A DNA stretch of 64,000 nt from Protea cynaroides (Eukaryota > Streptophyta > Magnoliopsida > Proteales > Proteaceae): contig CM053267.1 of NCBI GenBank assembly GCA_028583415.1, positions 11,730,068-11,794,067 on the forward strand, read 5' to 3'. The notes below the pieces were generated by a model. The model was not told the origin of the DNA, did no database searches, and saw only the letters and a program-made list of their open reading frames with translations. A program made the translations under genes and the position numbers. Positions 35,176-48,104 of this stretch are shown in pieces; position 1 is the stretch's first letter; the number at the start of each line of letters is the position of its first letter.

Positions 35176-36129
35176 TGTCACACCCCAAAATACTAGTCTG
35201 AAAAGTTTTGGATTTCTTTTGGGATACGATTGGATCAATATCTTAATTTGGATGTGATCTCACCAGGACCTCATAAGCGGTGCATACACATACCAACCAC
35301 TACCAACACAATGCCACAATCATAATTCAGAGTAACATATAGTGGAAGATACTAAATAACCATAAGCTCACTCTTGATAAATAAAAATAATAAAACCAGT
35401 GTGTTTATCCTTAAACCAAGGTTCATCAACTAACTTGCTAAACCAAGAATCTTAAGTAGCATTGCCCTATAAATCACAGGCTATCCAAATATAAACAAAT
35501 TATCCAAAAGAGATAAAAGAAAACATAAAGTATTCATTGTCCAAAACTTCTTTCCAAGATGATTATTTATCGAAGACACGCATCACACTCGCAGTCTGCA
35601 TCGTGTGCTTCGTCCTCATCCGGCATTCTGCCTAGCATAGCGAATTGAGAGATCGCAGGTACGTTCATATATTCCGCAATTGTATTACTTGCAACATCAT
35701 CTAAAAAAATGACGTACATGAGGGTCAGCTCTCCAACATGAGCTCAGTGAGAAACAGACAAGCAAGCAACAATTACGCATGATCAGTTTTATTACACATA
35801 ACAATGCAATAGCCAGGTATCATGTATGTTATGTGCTATGGTAAGACCTACCCACACCTCCTAGAGGCGGAATACAACCTCCATGCACGGGAGTGCTGGA
35901 TACTCACCAGCCTACACCAATAGCTCTGGTGCCCCTACATAACATCCTAATCAGAATAGTAATCGGGCAGCAAGTTCGGTCAGTGATGCTTTGATGAATA
36001 CCACCGACCCTTCTCCCTCATCACTCCACTCTACCAGTACCTAGCCCCTACTGGCCAGGGTTGCATACAGGCGTAGTGCCACTAACCAAAAACCTATAAG
36101 TCATCTGATGTAACCCTCTCACCAGACCC
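35176..36129 (-). mobile_element. Element C, 5' LTR, first segment
   Basis: It starts TGTCACACCCCAAAATACTA on plus, as at 31, and is cut at GACCC (36125-36129) by element D. It resumes at 48105 with GACCT, a 5-bp duplication with one mismatch. Confidence 0.9.
35567..35700 (-). CDS. Conserved LTR exon, element C right copy
   Basis: DDVASNTIAEYMNVP, then QFAMLGRMPDEDEAHDADCE and CDACLR, stop; 134 nt after TTTTTTTAG. Its length and stop position equal those of the distant Tekay LTR copies. Confidence 0.52.
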
Positions 36130-38474
36130 TGTAAGACCCGTACTCCACTAACTTGGTCTAACTGTGTCGTGTCAGGTCTTACCATCATTCCTGGACCAAG
36201 TGGACCGAGCATGTGAAGATAGATCACAAATCAGGTATGAGAATCGAGTTAAAAACACTAAAAACATACCTAAGGTCGCATGCCTAGATAAGTATGGTCG
36301 ACCATAAGGAAGAGAACCAAAAATCTCAAATCCAGAACCCCACGGTCGATGATTTCAACCCTACGGTCAACAATTTATGCGACTGTATGATCGATCGTGA
36401 GAACCCAGATCAGAATCTGAGTTTTGAAAACTTTCCTAAACTAAGGGATTGCTTTCCTAATTGAAAGAGGACTCTATATGGAGAGTTTTCCTCTATATAA
36501 AGGACATCGCTCAGTCCTTTTTCACTGTTTTAGAACATTAGTAAACCCTAGAGAAAGAGAAGGAAGAGAAGGAAGAGAAGGAGAAGAAGAAAAAACAAAG
36601 GAGAAGAATTTGCTGAGAAGAGATTAGCTCTCTATCATAGGCAAAGGTATGAAACGAATCTCTAGAGATGTAAACTCTAAGGAATAAGTCTTCTATGAAG
36701 AATAGGCAATATCAACATATTATGATCTATGTGATTTCTTTGAGAAAATCACAAGGAGAACCATGAGTAACGAATTTGATGATTAGGGTGATAAGAAATT
36801 ACTAATGACGGCCATAGGATGACCTTAGAATAAACCCCATTGAAGAACAGAAGAATTTACCTAGGAAGAACTCGAATTTTATGTAGATTGTGACCAGAAA
36901 TCTCAAGGTCGCAGCTACGGTCGACCATAGCATGACTAGTGTGATAGAAGATCGACCATATGCATTCGGGAAGATTTCAAAAATCATATGGTCGCAGCTA
37001 CAGTCGCACCATATACGACCTTAGGGTATCGATCGTAGACAGTAAGGTCAATACAGCATGAGACCATAGGACTAATCAGACACCTATCGGTGCTCTGTTT
37101 TGATTTTCGACTACTATAACATGTCACATATGAACCCTAACTTAAATTTTATAACTTTTAGTTTATTAAATCAATTCAAAGAGAATTTCAAGGATTGAAA
37201 GGACATCGAGTATTTCTAACAGGTGAGGGAACAAAATCTAAACTAATTGATTAATAACAAACTGTTTATTTTTATTGAGTCTAATGCCATAATTGATTCT
37301 ATGCTTGTATGCTTGTAATGTGAATCTCACATGTCATCCAATATTCTTGCTATTACTGTTCATGCATATTTAATTCTATTTATTTATAACATGATGATGA
37401 TGATGACGCTAGGAATAGGCATGTGAATGTATGTGTGTGGTTGGTGTGTTGGATGCAAGTGGAGCATCAGGGGGAGGACGTGGCATGGTGGTCTTCGACC
37501 TCATTACAAGAATCTAGCTCTATCTCTACTCAAGTCTTGCCCACTAACATCATCGTATCGTTATTACCTTAGCAGAACTATTATGTCATAGGGCATCAGG
37601 GGAGGTGGTCTCGGACCGTGTGGTCTCTGACTTTGCCGGGGGGCCTTAGCTCTATCTTTATGGACGTATTGAGGGATCCTGCGGTGAGGCCTTGGATACA
37701 CAATTTGGCATTAGGATTGGTTAGTTGTGAGCCCAGTTTGCAAGCCCTCGCCAATAGGGGCTTACGTGTTGGTATGGATAGGGCATCAGGGGAAGTGTTG
37801 GCGGTGTTTGATCCGGACATTTAAGCTCTATCTCTATTCCATGGTGGGTGCATGTGGGACGGCAATGGTGTTTGATCGATTGGGTAGATTCACACACTCG
37901 TGTATAGAGGTGCAGCGGCCACCAAACCTTTCTGTAGCACATTGCAAACTTATAAACCAGACGAAAGATATGAATTGAATGCATGCATATGTTTGTTACA
38001 TTATTTTGTTTGCTCACTGAGCCATGATGTGTGCTCACCTTTTCGACGTCAAATATTTTTAGTTAATGATGCAAGTCCTACCATTGAAGAATATATGAAT
38101 GCGTCGACATATGGACATGTTGCTGCGATGAACGTAGAAGCTGAAGAAGATGCGCATGATTTATCATGCGAGTGCAACCAATGTGTTTTTGTTTAAGTTT
38201 AGTTATAATTTGAACATCAGATATATAATTGATTATTTATTTTTATGTCTTGTGGTTTGGAGATAATTAGATTAATTACTTATTTATCACTGTTAGACTC
38301 TCAGTTCATTATCTGTAAAACTTTCGCTTATTTCTTTATTATCTCGGATTATTAATGTGGAACGTGTGTTTGGTTTGATATGGTGGGTACGACCTATACG
38401 AGATCTTGGGTAAACTGTTGATTTATTGGCAGTTCATCACACCATTCTGGTTAGACCAGATTTGGGGTGTGATA
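36130..38474 (+). mobile_element. Element D, 5' LTR (2345 bp)
   Basis: TGTAAGACCCGTACTCC to GGGGTGTGATA (ACA mutated to ATA). TATATAAA is at 36494-36501. GGTCG arrays at about 36283-36392 and 36900-37056 use ATGGTCG, CGACCATA and CGACCGTA flanks. A donor ACAG/GTGAGGG (37223) and acceptor (38062) bound 840 nt. D is a third LTR subfamily, clearly apart from A and B. Confidence 0.93.
38063..38196 (+). CDS. Conserved LTR exon, element D 5' copy
   Basis: VNDASPTIEEYMNASTYGHV, AAMNVEAEEDAHDLSCECN, QCVFV, stop; 134 nt. The candidate preceding exon LKGHRVLLT differs from the LKED-type exon of A and B but keeps the phase. Confidence 0.52.
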
Positions 38475-38477
38475 ACT

Positions 38478-38489
38478 TGGTATCAGAGC
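38478..38489 (+). other. Primer binding site (initiator tRNA-Met), element D
   Basis: TGGTATCAGAGC, 3 bp after the LTR. Confidence 0.92.
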
Positions 38490-38760
38490 ATATCAGGTTC
38501 TATCTATTGACCTAACTACTTTCACATGAGTCATGAACTGAGTTAGGATAAAAAAAATAAAAACTATAATAAGAACACACCATAAGCACCTGTGTTGTGT
38601 GAGACATAAACTAAGAAAGAGAATAATGCACATATGTAAAGGGGAAACCAATTTTATACATATATATGAGAATAAGGCAAATGTACATCCAAATCAGAGT
38701 ACAGTCCACAATCCGGACAGTTACTCTGTAGTATAAAAAGGAAAAAGATATAAGTGGCAA

Positions 38761-40050
38761 TCATGGAGCTGGAGGTGCTGGAGGAGGAGGTGCCTCGCTA
38801 TCTCTTTCATAGTCCTCAGCATATACTCTCGCGAGCCAGGCCACCTGAGTTTAAGTCGTTTGGAGACTAGCTCTTAGATCTGCTACCCACTAGTCTATAG
38901 AGCGCTGGGCATCTAGAAGCTCTCCTACTCTCTAATCAGTCATGTGCTGAGCCTCTCTAATCTCACGTAACAGCCCCATCATGTCATTTGGTGGTGGGCG
39001 TGAAGGGCCAGCTGAATGAGAAGCCCTAGAAGGGCCAGCTCCAGTAGAATGCTGTGGCGATGGAGGAGGGATGGCATCCACATTCATGTACATCAGATCA
39101 TCATCCTCCTCATCACCACCCTCGTATGCCTCTGTTGCTGCCTCTGTTGCTACCTCTGCTGCTGCTACTGCTGCCACCTCTGCATCTGCTGCCGCTACCC
39201 GAGTGAAAGGACGTCTCATAGCATTCCTCTCATCATCACTGACCTGTATTTTTCTCATGCCCATCCTGCTGATGGCCTCCCAATCAAGGTCAGCTGAGAA
39301 CGTGTCCTCAAGGATCCTCTTATCCACTAGGTCCACCTGTAGACGAGTGAGCAAGGTGGAGATCAGCTGCCCATAGGGCAAGTTACCTCTCAAGTCAGGC
39401 AACATAGCTCGGTGCATAGTCTGGAGGATAATATATGGGAGGCAGACAAGCTGCCTAGTACAGATACAGTACAGCAGGTACTGAGTCAGCTGTGAGATCA
39501 TCTCGTAGTGTCTGCCCTGGGGAATATGATTATGCTGGATAATCTTACAATAGACCCATGGCTCTGGACGCAGGTTGACTGCTTTCATCTCCCAGTGGTC
39601 ATCCCAAAGAATCTGGCTGTCTATTTCTGCACGCACCTGTGTAGATAGAAACTGTGGCTCCCTGGGTGCACAGTAAACCAACTGACCATCGTTGAAAATG
39701 CCTAGGAGATCAGCCAACTCCTGGCAGTCGAAAGAAATCGGAACCCCTTTCACCCAGCTGGTGATCCAAAGTTCTCTACCCCTCTCTACATCCTTTAGGT
39801 CACCCTCCACCTGAAGGTGACAGTAGAACTGTTTAACCAAGTCTGGGCGAGTGCAAGCCTCATATAGGATCACTGGAAGCCAGCCCATATTGCTAAATGC
39901 CCTCTCCACATCAAACAGGGCTAAGTGGGCTAAGTTTACACACCGATCCCCTTCAACTTTCTTTGGGTCAAACCAAGGATATCGCACTTCTGCTTCCATA
40001 GACCTGAAGCGAAGTGGGTCATGAACTCGAAGAGCTTTGGTGCGAACCAT
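38761..40050 (-). pseudogene. Antisense gene of element D (long open frame)
   Basis: From ATG 40050 (MVRTKALRVHDPLRFRSM) 372 codons are open, covering the whole conserved domain: FDVERAFSNMGWLPVI, FYCHLQVEGDLKD, RELWITSWVKGVPISFD, ELADLLGIF, YCKIIQHNHI, LPYGQLISTLLTRLQVD and DLDWEAISRMGMR. An unusually long Ala/Glu-rich linker (AEVAAVAAAEVATEAATE) and YMNVDAIPPPSP follow. A TAG near 38932 and a second near 38898 interrupt the short coiled-coil-like part. The conserved tail and TGA lie at 38761. The upstream donor CAAG/GTATGT (40481) is kept, but the acceptor AG before the ATG is lost. Confidence 0.78.
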
Positions 40051-40650
40051 GATAGCGGTAAGAAAAGAAAATAAGAAAACAAGTTAGATATATTCGAAAA
40101 TTTAACAGCATAACGACGTAAAATGGAAAAAGCCTCACTTTTTACCCAAACATTTGGGCAGGAGGACTTACATAAGTCCTAAACCATCCTGCAATGCATA
40201 TTCAATCAGAAATTGTAACTAGGTAGGTCAAATTTGAAAAATTTTGACAATTGGGCAAAAAACCCCAAATTTTAGGTCAAAAATGGAAATTTCAAAATTT
40301 TTACCAAACCAACCGATGAAACTCAAATTTTCTTAAGGGCTTTCATCCATTGGGTGGCCAATAGCAAATGCCCCCAATAAAAATTCGTACGGTCAAAAAA
40401 ATATTAATTAGAAGAAAACCCTACAAATGGCAAAAACCCTAGGTATGAAAGCTTAAAAATGGAAGAGAGTAGAGAACATACCTTGTGGAACAGAATGTAG
40501 GTCATAGATTGAAGGAAAAATTGCTAAGTTTGTATGGTCGACACTGTAGCAACGCACTGGTGGCGAGTTGAGTAGAGACCGTAGGAGGAAGAAGGAGAAA
40601 TGAGAGGGAATCTCTCGAAAATAGGTTTTAAAAACTGATTTTGGATCTTA

Positions 40651-40792
40651 CGGTCGCACAAATTGACCAAAACCATTGATCGTATGATCGACCGTATGAT
40701 TGACCATAGGGTCTCGGTAAGTTGCTAGGGATTTGATGGTCGCACCTATGGTCGTACAACATCCGACCGTAGGCCATCGACCGTATGAATAA
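40651..40792. promoter_or_regulatory. GGTCG/CGACC motif array, element D leader
   Basis: At least six sites, with CGACCGTA and ATGGTCG flanks matching those in the D LTRs rather than those of A or B. Confidence 0.58.
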
Positions 40793-40939
40793 CTGTTGTC
40801 TGCATTTTGATTCTGCTTGAACTTTTGCCTATTAATTTTGTTTTTCTCTCGCCTTCCATTGTGAGACTAACCCAATACTACCATCATATATTGTCTCACA
40901 TGTACAGCCTTTCCAAGTACCATTCAACCAATAGTTTAA

Positions 40940-42226
40940 ATGACTGGACGTAGAGTAAGTAGAAGGAGACAAAATGCAAACCCATCTCCACCACCTATGG
41001 AGACTAATGACAATGAGGGTCAGCAAGGACAGGAAAGAAATATTGGAACTCAAAATGCTGCACCTCAGAATGTGCACACCCAAGCCAACTCAACCAACCT
41101 CCCTGTACCACCTACAGATTTGGCTATTGCGATGATGAATTTAGCACAACAAAGTCAACAAATACAGCAAGTGCAAGCCAACATGCAAGCTGCTATGGGA
41201 ATTGCTTTCCCAACTGTAAACACAACACCTCTACCTGTAGGACAAGCTAGTACTGCACCTGGTGGTAGCAACACTGTACCCCATGCACCGCAAACACCAG
41301 CAATACAAGGCCAAGTGCAAAACCCTGAAGCACCGCAAGGTGGGTATAACCAAGGAAATTATCAATACCAATTGCCTATGTATGGAGCACATGTACATTA
41401 TCAGCTTGATCACTCCAGACTGATCGAGCATTTTCTGAAGTTGAAGCCAAAGGAATTTATAGGCAAGGCATCAGATCCGTTATGGCTAGCTCACTGGATC
41501 GATGAGACGGAAAAAACTTTATGATGATGACTATAAATGAAGAAGAGAAGGTATTATGTGCCACTTTTGTGCTGAAAGGTGATGCACACCATTGGTGGAA
41601 ATCTACTCAAAGTTATCTATTGACAAAGCACGCCCAACTAACCTAGGCTATCTATAAAGAAGCTTTCTTCGAGAAGTATTTTCCCAGGAGTTTCAGAGAT
41701 CAAATGGAAAAGGAGTTTCTAAGTCTGTAGGGACAGATGACTGTAGATGTATATCAACAGCTTTATGAAGAACTATTTTTCTTTGCTCCCTCTAGCATGC
41801 AGGAGGAAAATATCAAAGCCCGAAGGTTCGTCATGGGACTTAGGGGAAGCATCCATGAGCATGTATTGGGATTGAAAAAGAAGATTTATAATGAAGTTGT
41901 ACAGATTGCTCGAGTACTGGAATCGAGCCAGAGGGAAAGTTATTTTGCTCAGAACAGAGGTATTAAAAGGCCCAATGGAAACTCATACAATGGAGGGAAC
42001 TCAAAGACATTTAAACCCTTCCGTACTCAAGGCTTCAATGCAGCGAAGACTACTCCGACAGTCCAACCTCAACAGAAGCAAAGTAATGCTGGAGTTAAAT
42101 GCTTTAACTGTAATCAAGTAGGACATTATTCAAGGGAGTACCCTAAGCCAAGGAAGTAGCTACAGCAAGGAAAGGTTTACGCAGTTACATCTGAGGATAC
42201 TGCTGCATCGCCTGATGTGGTCACAG
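40940..42226 (+). pseudogene. gag: gag of element D
   Basis: ATG 40940 (MTGRRVSRRRQNANPSPPP), a Gln-rich segment, then the gag domain LDHSRLIEHFLKLKPKEF. A 1-nt deletion in an A run near 41512 shifts the frame. The rest is in the frame of 41737-42159 (VDVYQQLYEELFFFAP, FVMGLRGSIHEHVLGLKK), with stops near 41644 and 41728. The zinc knuckle is CFNCNQVGHYSREYPKP, its last Cys changed to Tyr. It ends at DVVT-G. Confidence 0.87.
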
Positions 42227-42295
42227 GTATGACTTGAATTGTTCATTTTGTACTACCTTGTGTAAGCATGTAAACTCAATTAAATCAAATCACAG
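42227..42295 (+). other. Candidate gag-protease intron, element D (69 nt)
   Basis: CACAG/GTATGACTTG to AAATCACAG/GTACCG. Both flanking exons are in frame 1, consistent with 69 nt. Confidence 0.77.
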
Positions 42296-45200
42296 GTACC
42301 GTACCTATTAATGGCTTACCCGCCAGAGTACTCTTTGATTCTGGAGCTACTCATTCTTTTATATCTGTGTCATTTGGAAAGAAGTTAAATCTACCCCTCA
42401 GACCTTTAGACTACAAACTGCTTGTACGATCACCTATGGGATTAGAAGTGGAACTAGATAAAGGTTACGGACCATGTCCAATTCTTATCGATGAGAAGAT
42501 TTTGGAAGCAACCTTAATTCAACTCAAGATGGCAGACTTTGACTTTATCTTGGGAATGGATTGGTTAGCTCGACACTTTACAAACCTATTATGTGCAGAA
42601 AAGAAACTGACATTTAAAGACAAGGAAGGAGCAGAGTTTAATTTTACTGGAACCAAACTTCCCCGTAAATGAAAACTCATTCTCTTTGCATTGAAGGCTA
42701 GAAAATGCCTCGAGAAAGGAGGAATTGGGTATTTAGTATCCGTGATCGACCTCACCAAGGAAGCACCACGAATGGAGGATATTGAAGTTATGCGTGAATT
42801 TTTGGATATATTTCCTGAAGAACTACCAGGACTACCACCCGACCGAGCGATAGAGTTCGTTATAGATCTTATGCCCGGGGCCGCACCAGTATCTAAAGCA
42901 CCTTATCGAATGGCTTCTACTGAACTGAAGGAACTGAAGGTACAATTACAGGAATTACTGGACAAGGGTTATATTAGACCCAGCATATCATGATTGGGAA
43001 CGCCAGTATTGTTCGTGAAAAAGAAGGACGGTAGCGTTCGACTGTGTATAGATTATCGAGAATTGAATAAGCTTACAATTAAGAATTGGTACCCGTTGCT
43101 TCGGTTCGACGACTTGATCGATCAGTTGCAAGGTGCCAAAGTGTTCTCCAAAATTGATCTTCGGTCAGGATACCATCAGTTGAAGGTTAAGGAAGGTGAT
43201 ATTCCGAAGATAGCATTCAGAACCAGATATGGACATTATGAATTTTTAGTCATGTCTTTTGGATTAACTAATGTACCCATAATTTTTATGGAACTCATGA
43301 ATCGGGTATTCCATGATATGTTGGATACGTCAGTCATTGTATTTATTAACGACATACTAGTCTACTCCAAGGACAAAGACACTCATGTCACAAATCTAAG
43401 AGCCGCTCTATAGCGATTAAGAAAAGAGAAGCTTTACGCAATATTTACAAAGTGTGAGTTTTGGCTAAATGAAGTCGCTTTCTTAGGCCATGTTGTATCC
43501 GCTGAAGGAATTAAAGTGGATCCTAGCAAGATTGAAGCCATTGTGAAATGGGAAGCACCTACGAATGTTGTAGAAATCAGAAGTTTCTTAGGTTTAGCTG
43601 GTTACTATCGACGATTCGTGGAAGATTACTGTAGAATCGCCGTACCTCTCACCAGTCTGACTAAGAAAAGAGAAAAGTTTGTTTGGGCAGGAAAATGTGA
43701 AGAGTTTTTTCAAACATTGAAGGGTAGATTGATATCAGCTCCCATCTTAACTATTCTGATCCCAGGACAACCATTTACCTTGTACACTGATGCGTCTGGG
43801 TTAGGTTTAGGATGTGTGCTTATGCAAGGAGAACAAGTAACAACATATGCTTTAAGACAACTGAAGACACATGAGAAGAACTCTCCCACTCATGACTTGA
43901 AATTAACAGCAGTAGTACATGTTGTTAAGATATGAAGACATTATTTGTATGGAGAGAAATTTCATATTAAATCAGATCATAAGAGTCTCACTCGTCTTTT
44001 TAATCAGGAGTTGAACATGCGACAAAGAAGATGGCTGGAATTATTGAAGGATTATGATTGCGATATCCAGTATCATCTAGGAAAAGCTAATGTACTTGCT
44101 GACGCACTGAGCAGGAAAGCTATGACAGAATCCCAAGAAGAAGTTAGTGCAAATGCTGTGGCATGTGTTATAGGGAGAGTATTTAATTACGGTAAAGAGC
44201 AGTTCGTGATTGATATTCCAAATGAATCAACTGACCAAGGGTTTATTCATCTATTCTCAAACATGTTTGCTACATTGAAGATTGTACCTGATCTATTAGA
44301 CGAAGTGAAAGCCACTATTAAATCAGACCCTTATTTGTGAACGGTACAAGAAGACCTCGAAAAAGGTAGGATTACTCCTGAGTTCACCTTGGACGTTGAA
44401 AATGTACTAAAATACAAAGGAAGAGTATGTGTTCCTGAAAATGAAGACTTGGATATTTGACACACTAATGAAGGAAGGTCACACCACTGCTTATTCGGTA
44501 CATCCTGGAAGTACGAAGATGTATCATGATCTAAAGAAACTATATTAGTGGAGAGGAATGAAAGCGGATGTAGCTAAATTTGTGTCTCAATGCTTGAATT
44601 GTCAGCAAGTAAAGGCTGAAAGGCAAAGACCAACAGGATTATTGCAGCCACTGCTAGAACCAGCATGGAAATGGGACTACATCACTATGGACTTCATCAC
44701 CGGGTTACCATTGACTCCCCGAGTAGTTGACATGGTCTGGGTGATTGTGGATCGTTTGACTAAGACAGCTCGTTTCATAGCTATACGACATCAGTATACC
44801 CTAGAGAGGTTAGCTAAGCTTTATGTAGATAATATCGACCGATTACATGGTATACCTGAAAGCATTTTGTCCAACAGAGACCCGCGTTTTACCTCAAAGT
44901 TTTGGGAAGGATTACAGAAGGCTATGGGTACAACATTGAAGTTTAGTACTACATTCCATCCTCAGACAGACGGACAGTCGGAGCGTACTATTCAGATTTT
45001 AGAAGACATGCTTCGAGCTTATGTTACTGATTTCAAAGCATCATAGGAAGAGAAATTACCATTGATTAAGTTCACTTATAACAATAACTATCAAGCGACT
45101 ATACAGACATCACCCTATGAAGCACTGTATAGTAGGAAATGTCGAACTCCATTGTTTTGGAATAAAGTTGGAGAACGGAGTATTGTTGAGGAGACTTGTC

Positions 45201-45766
45201 GAGTAGTTGACATTATCAAGGAAATAGTCCAAATAGCTCAGAACTGTTAGAAGCAATATGCAGATAATCGATGCAGAGATCTCGAATTCACCATCGGTGA
45301 TAAGGTACTTTTGAAAATATCTCCTATGCGTGGTTTGAAAAGGTTTGGACAGAAGGGAAAGCTGTGTCCCAGATATATTGGACCTTATGAAGTTCTGGAT
45401 AGATGTAGAAAAGTAGCATATCAGTTAGCACTACCACCGTCCATGTCAAGTGTGCATGATGTATTTCATATCTCATTACTGAAGAAGTACGTTAGAGATC
45501 CAACACATGTGTTAACAACGAATCCACTGGATTTGACTGAAGATTTGACGTTCGAAGTAGTACCTTTTGAGATCATTAGCCGGAAGGTGCAACATCTTTG
45601 CAACTGCGACATTTACTACGTTAAGGTTACTTGGAGAAGCCAAAATGTAAAAAAAGTTACATGGGAAGAAGAGAATGCTATGCGGAAGCAATATCCTCAC
45701 CTATTCGACTCGGAAGGTATGTGTAAATTTCGAGGACAAAATTTATATAAGAGGGGGGAGTTATAA
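42296..45766 (+). pseudogene. pol: pol of element D
   Basis: Protease VLFDSGATHSF near 42330. RT with FIND at 43342-43353. RNase H LYTDASGLGLG near 43780. Integrase with intact CLNCQQVK, core MDFITGLPLTP, but SNRDPRF where SDRDPRF is usual (catalytic Asp to Asn near 44874), then QTDGQSER. IGPYEVL and a chromodomain-like EIISRKVQHL to KQYPHLF. Stops stand at 42670, 42991, 43411, 43933, 44338, 45043 and 45248, and there is a deletion near 44460. The chain ends RGEL with TAA 45764-45766 inside the LTR. Confidence 0.92.
45751..45761 (+). other. Polypurine tract, element D
   Basis: GAGGGGGGAGT directly before the 3' LTR. Confidence 0.87.
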
Positions 45767-48104
45767 GACCCGTACTCCACTAATTTGGTCTAACCGTATC
45801 GTGTCAGGTCTTCCCATCATTCCTGGACCAAGTGGACCGAACATGTGTAGATAGATCACAAACCAGGTTTGAGAATCGAGTTAAAAACACTAAAAACATA
45901 CCTAAGGTCACATGCATGGGTAGGTATGGTCGACCATAAGGAAGGGAACCAAAAATCTCAAATCCAGAACCCCACGGTCGATGATTTCGACCCTACGATC
46001 AACGGTTTATGCGACCGTATGATCGACCATGAGAACCCAGATTAGACTCCGAGTTTTGAAAACTTTCCTAAACTAAGAAATTGCTTTTCTAATTGAAAGA
46101 GGAATCTATATGGAGAGTTTTCCTCTATATAAAGGACGTACCTCAGCCCTTTTTTACTCTTTTAGAACATTAGTAAACCCTAGAGAAAGAGAAGGAAGAG
46201 AAGGAAGAGAAGGAGAAGAAGAAAAAGCTAAGGAGAAGAATTTGCTGAGAAGAGATTGGCTCTCTATCACAGGCAAAGGTATGAAACAAATCTCTGGAGA
46301 TGTAAACTCTAAGAAATAAGACTTCTATGAAGAATAAGCAATATCAACCTATTATGATCTATGTGATTTCCTTGAGAAAATCCCAAGGAAAACCATGAAG
46401 AACGAATTTGATGATTAGGGTTGATAAGAAATTACTAATGATGGCCATATGATGACCTTAGAAAAAATCCCATTGAAAAACAGAAGAATTTACCCAGGAA
46501 GAACTCAAATTTCATGTAGACTGTGACCAGAAATCTCAAGGTCGCAGCTACGGTCGACCATAAAATGACCAGTGTGACAGAAGATCGGCCATAGGCATTC
46601 GGGAAGATTTCAAAAATCATATGCTCGCAGCTATGGTCGCACCATATGCGATCATAGGGTATCGATCGTAGACAGTAAGGTCGATACAACATGAGACCAT
46701 AGGACTAATCAGACACCTATCAGTGCTCTGTTTCGATTTTCGACTACTGTAACATATCACATATGAACCCTAACTTAAATTCGTATAACTTTTAGGTTGT
46801 TAAATCAATTCAAAGATAATTTCAAGGCTTGAAAGGACATCGAGTATTGCTAACAGGTGAGGGAACAAGACTTAAACTAATTGATTAATAACAAACTGTT
46901 TATTTTTATTGAGTCCAATGCCATAATTGATTCTATGCTTGTATGTTTGTAATGTGCATCTCACATGTCATCCAATATTCCTACTATTACTGTTCATGCA
47001 TATTTAATTCCGTTTATTATAACATGATGATGATGATGATGCTAGGAATAGGCATGTGAATGTATGTGTGTAATTGGTGTGTTGGATGCGAGTGGAGCAT
47101 CAGGGAGAGGATGTGACATGGTGGTCACACCTCGTCACTCGACACTAGCTCTATCTCTACTCAAGTCTTGCCTACTAACATCGTCGTATCGCCATTACCT
47201 TAGCAGAACTATTACATCGTAGGGCATCAGGGGAGGTGGTCTCGGACCGTGTGGTCTCTGACTCTGTCGGGGGGCCTTAGCTCTATCTCTATGGATGTAT
47301 TGAGGGATGCTGGGGTGAGGCCTTAGATACACTGTTTGGCATTAGGATTGGTTTGTTGGGAGCCCAGTTTGTAAACCCTCGCCAATAGGGGCTTATGTGT
47401 TGGTATGGGTAGGGCATCAGGGGAAGTATTGGCGATGTTTGATCTAGACACTTTAGCTCTATCTCTATTCCATGGTGGGTGCATGTGGGATGACAATGGT
47501 GTTTGATCCATTGGCAGATTCACGCACTCATGTATAGAGGTGCGATGGCAACCAAACCTTTCTATAGCATGTTGCAAACTTATAAACCAGACCAAAGATA
47601 TGAATTAAATGCATGCATATGTTTATTATATTGTTTTGTTTGCTCACTGAGCCATGATATGTGCTTACCCTTTTGATGTTGAATATTTTTAGTTAATGAT
47701 GCATGTCCTACCGTTGAAAAATATATGAATGCGCCGACATATGGACATGTTGCTGCGATGGACGTAGAAACTGAAGAAGGTCCGCATGATTTATCTTGCG
47801 AGTGCAACCAATGTGTTTTTGCTTAAGTTTAGTTATAATTTAAACATCAGATATGTAATTGATTATTTATTTTTATGTTTTGTGGTTTGGAGATAATTGG
47901 ATTAAATACTTATTTATCACTGTTAGACTCTCAGTTCATTATCTGTAAAACTTCCGCTTATTTGTTTATTATCTCTAATTATTAATGTGGAACGTGTGTT
48001 TGGTTTGATACGGTGGGTACGACCTATACGAGATTTTAGGTGAACCGTTGGTTTATTGGCGGTTCATCAGACCATTCTGGTTATTCCAGAATTGGGGTGT
48101 GACA
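45762..48104 (+). mobile_element. Element D, 3' LTR (2343 bp)
   Basis: It starts TATAAGACCC (TG mutated to TA) and ends GGGGTGTGACA, then the duplication GACCT. TATATAAA is at 46126-46133. GGTCG arrays lie near 45905-46031 and 46540-46685. The donor is at 46857 and the acceptor ends at 47692. Confidence 0.93.
47693..47826 (+). CDS. Conserved LTR exon, element D 3' copy
   Basis: VNDACPTVEKYMNAPTYGHV, then VETEEGPHDLSCECNQCVFA, stop; 134 nt. Confidence 0.52.
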
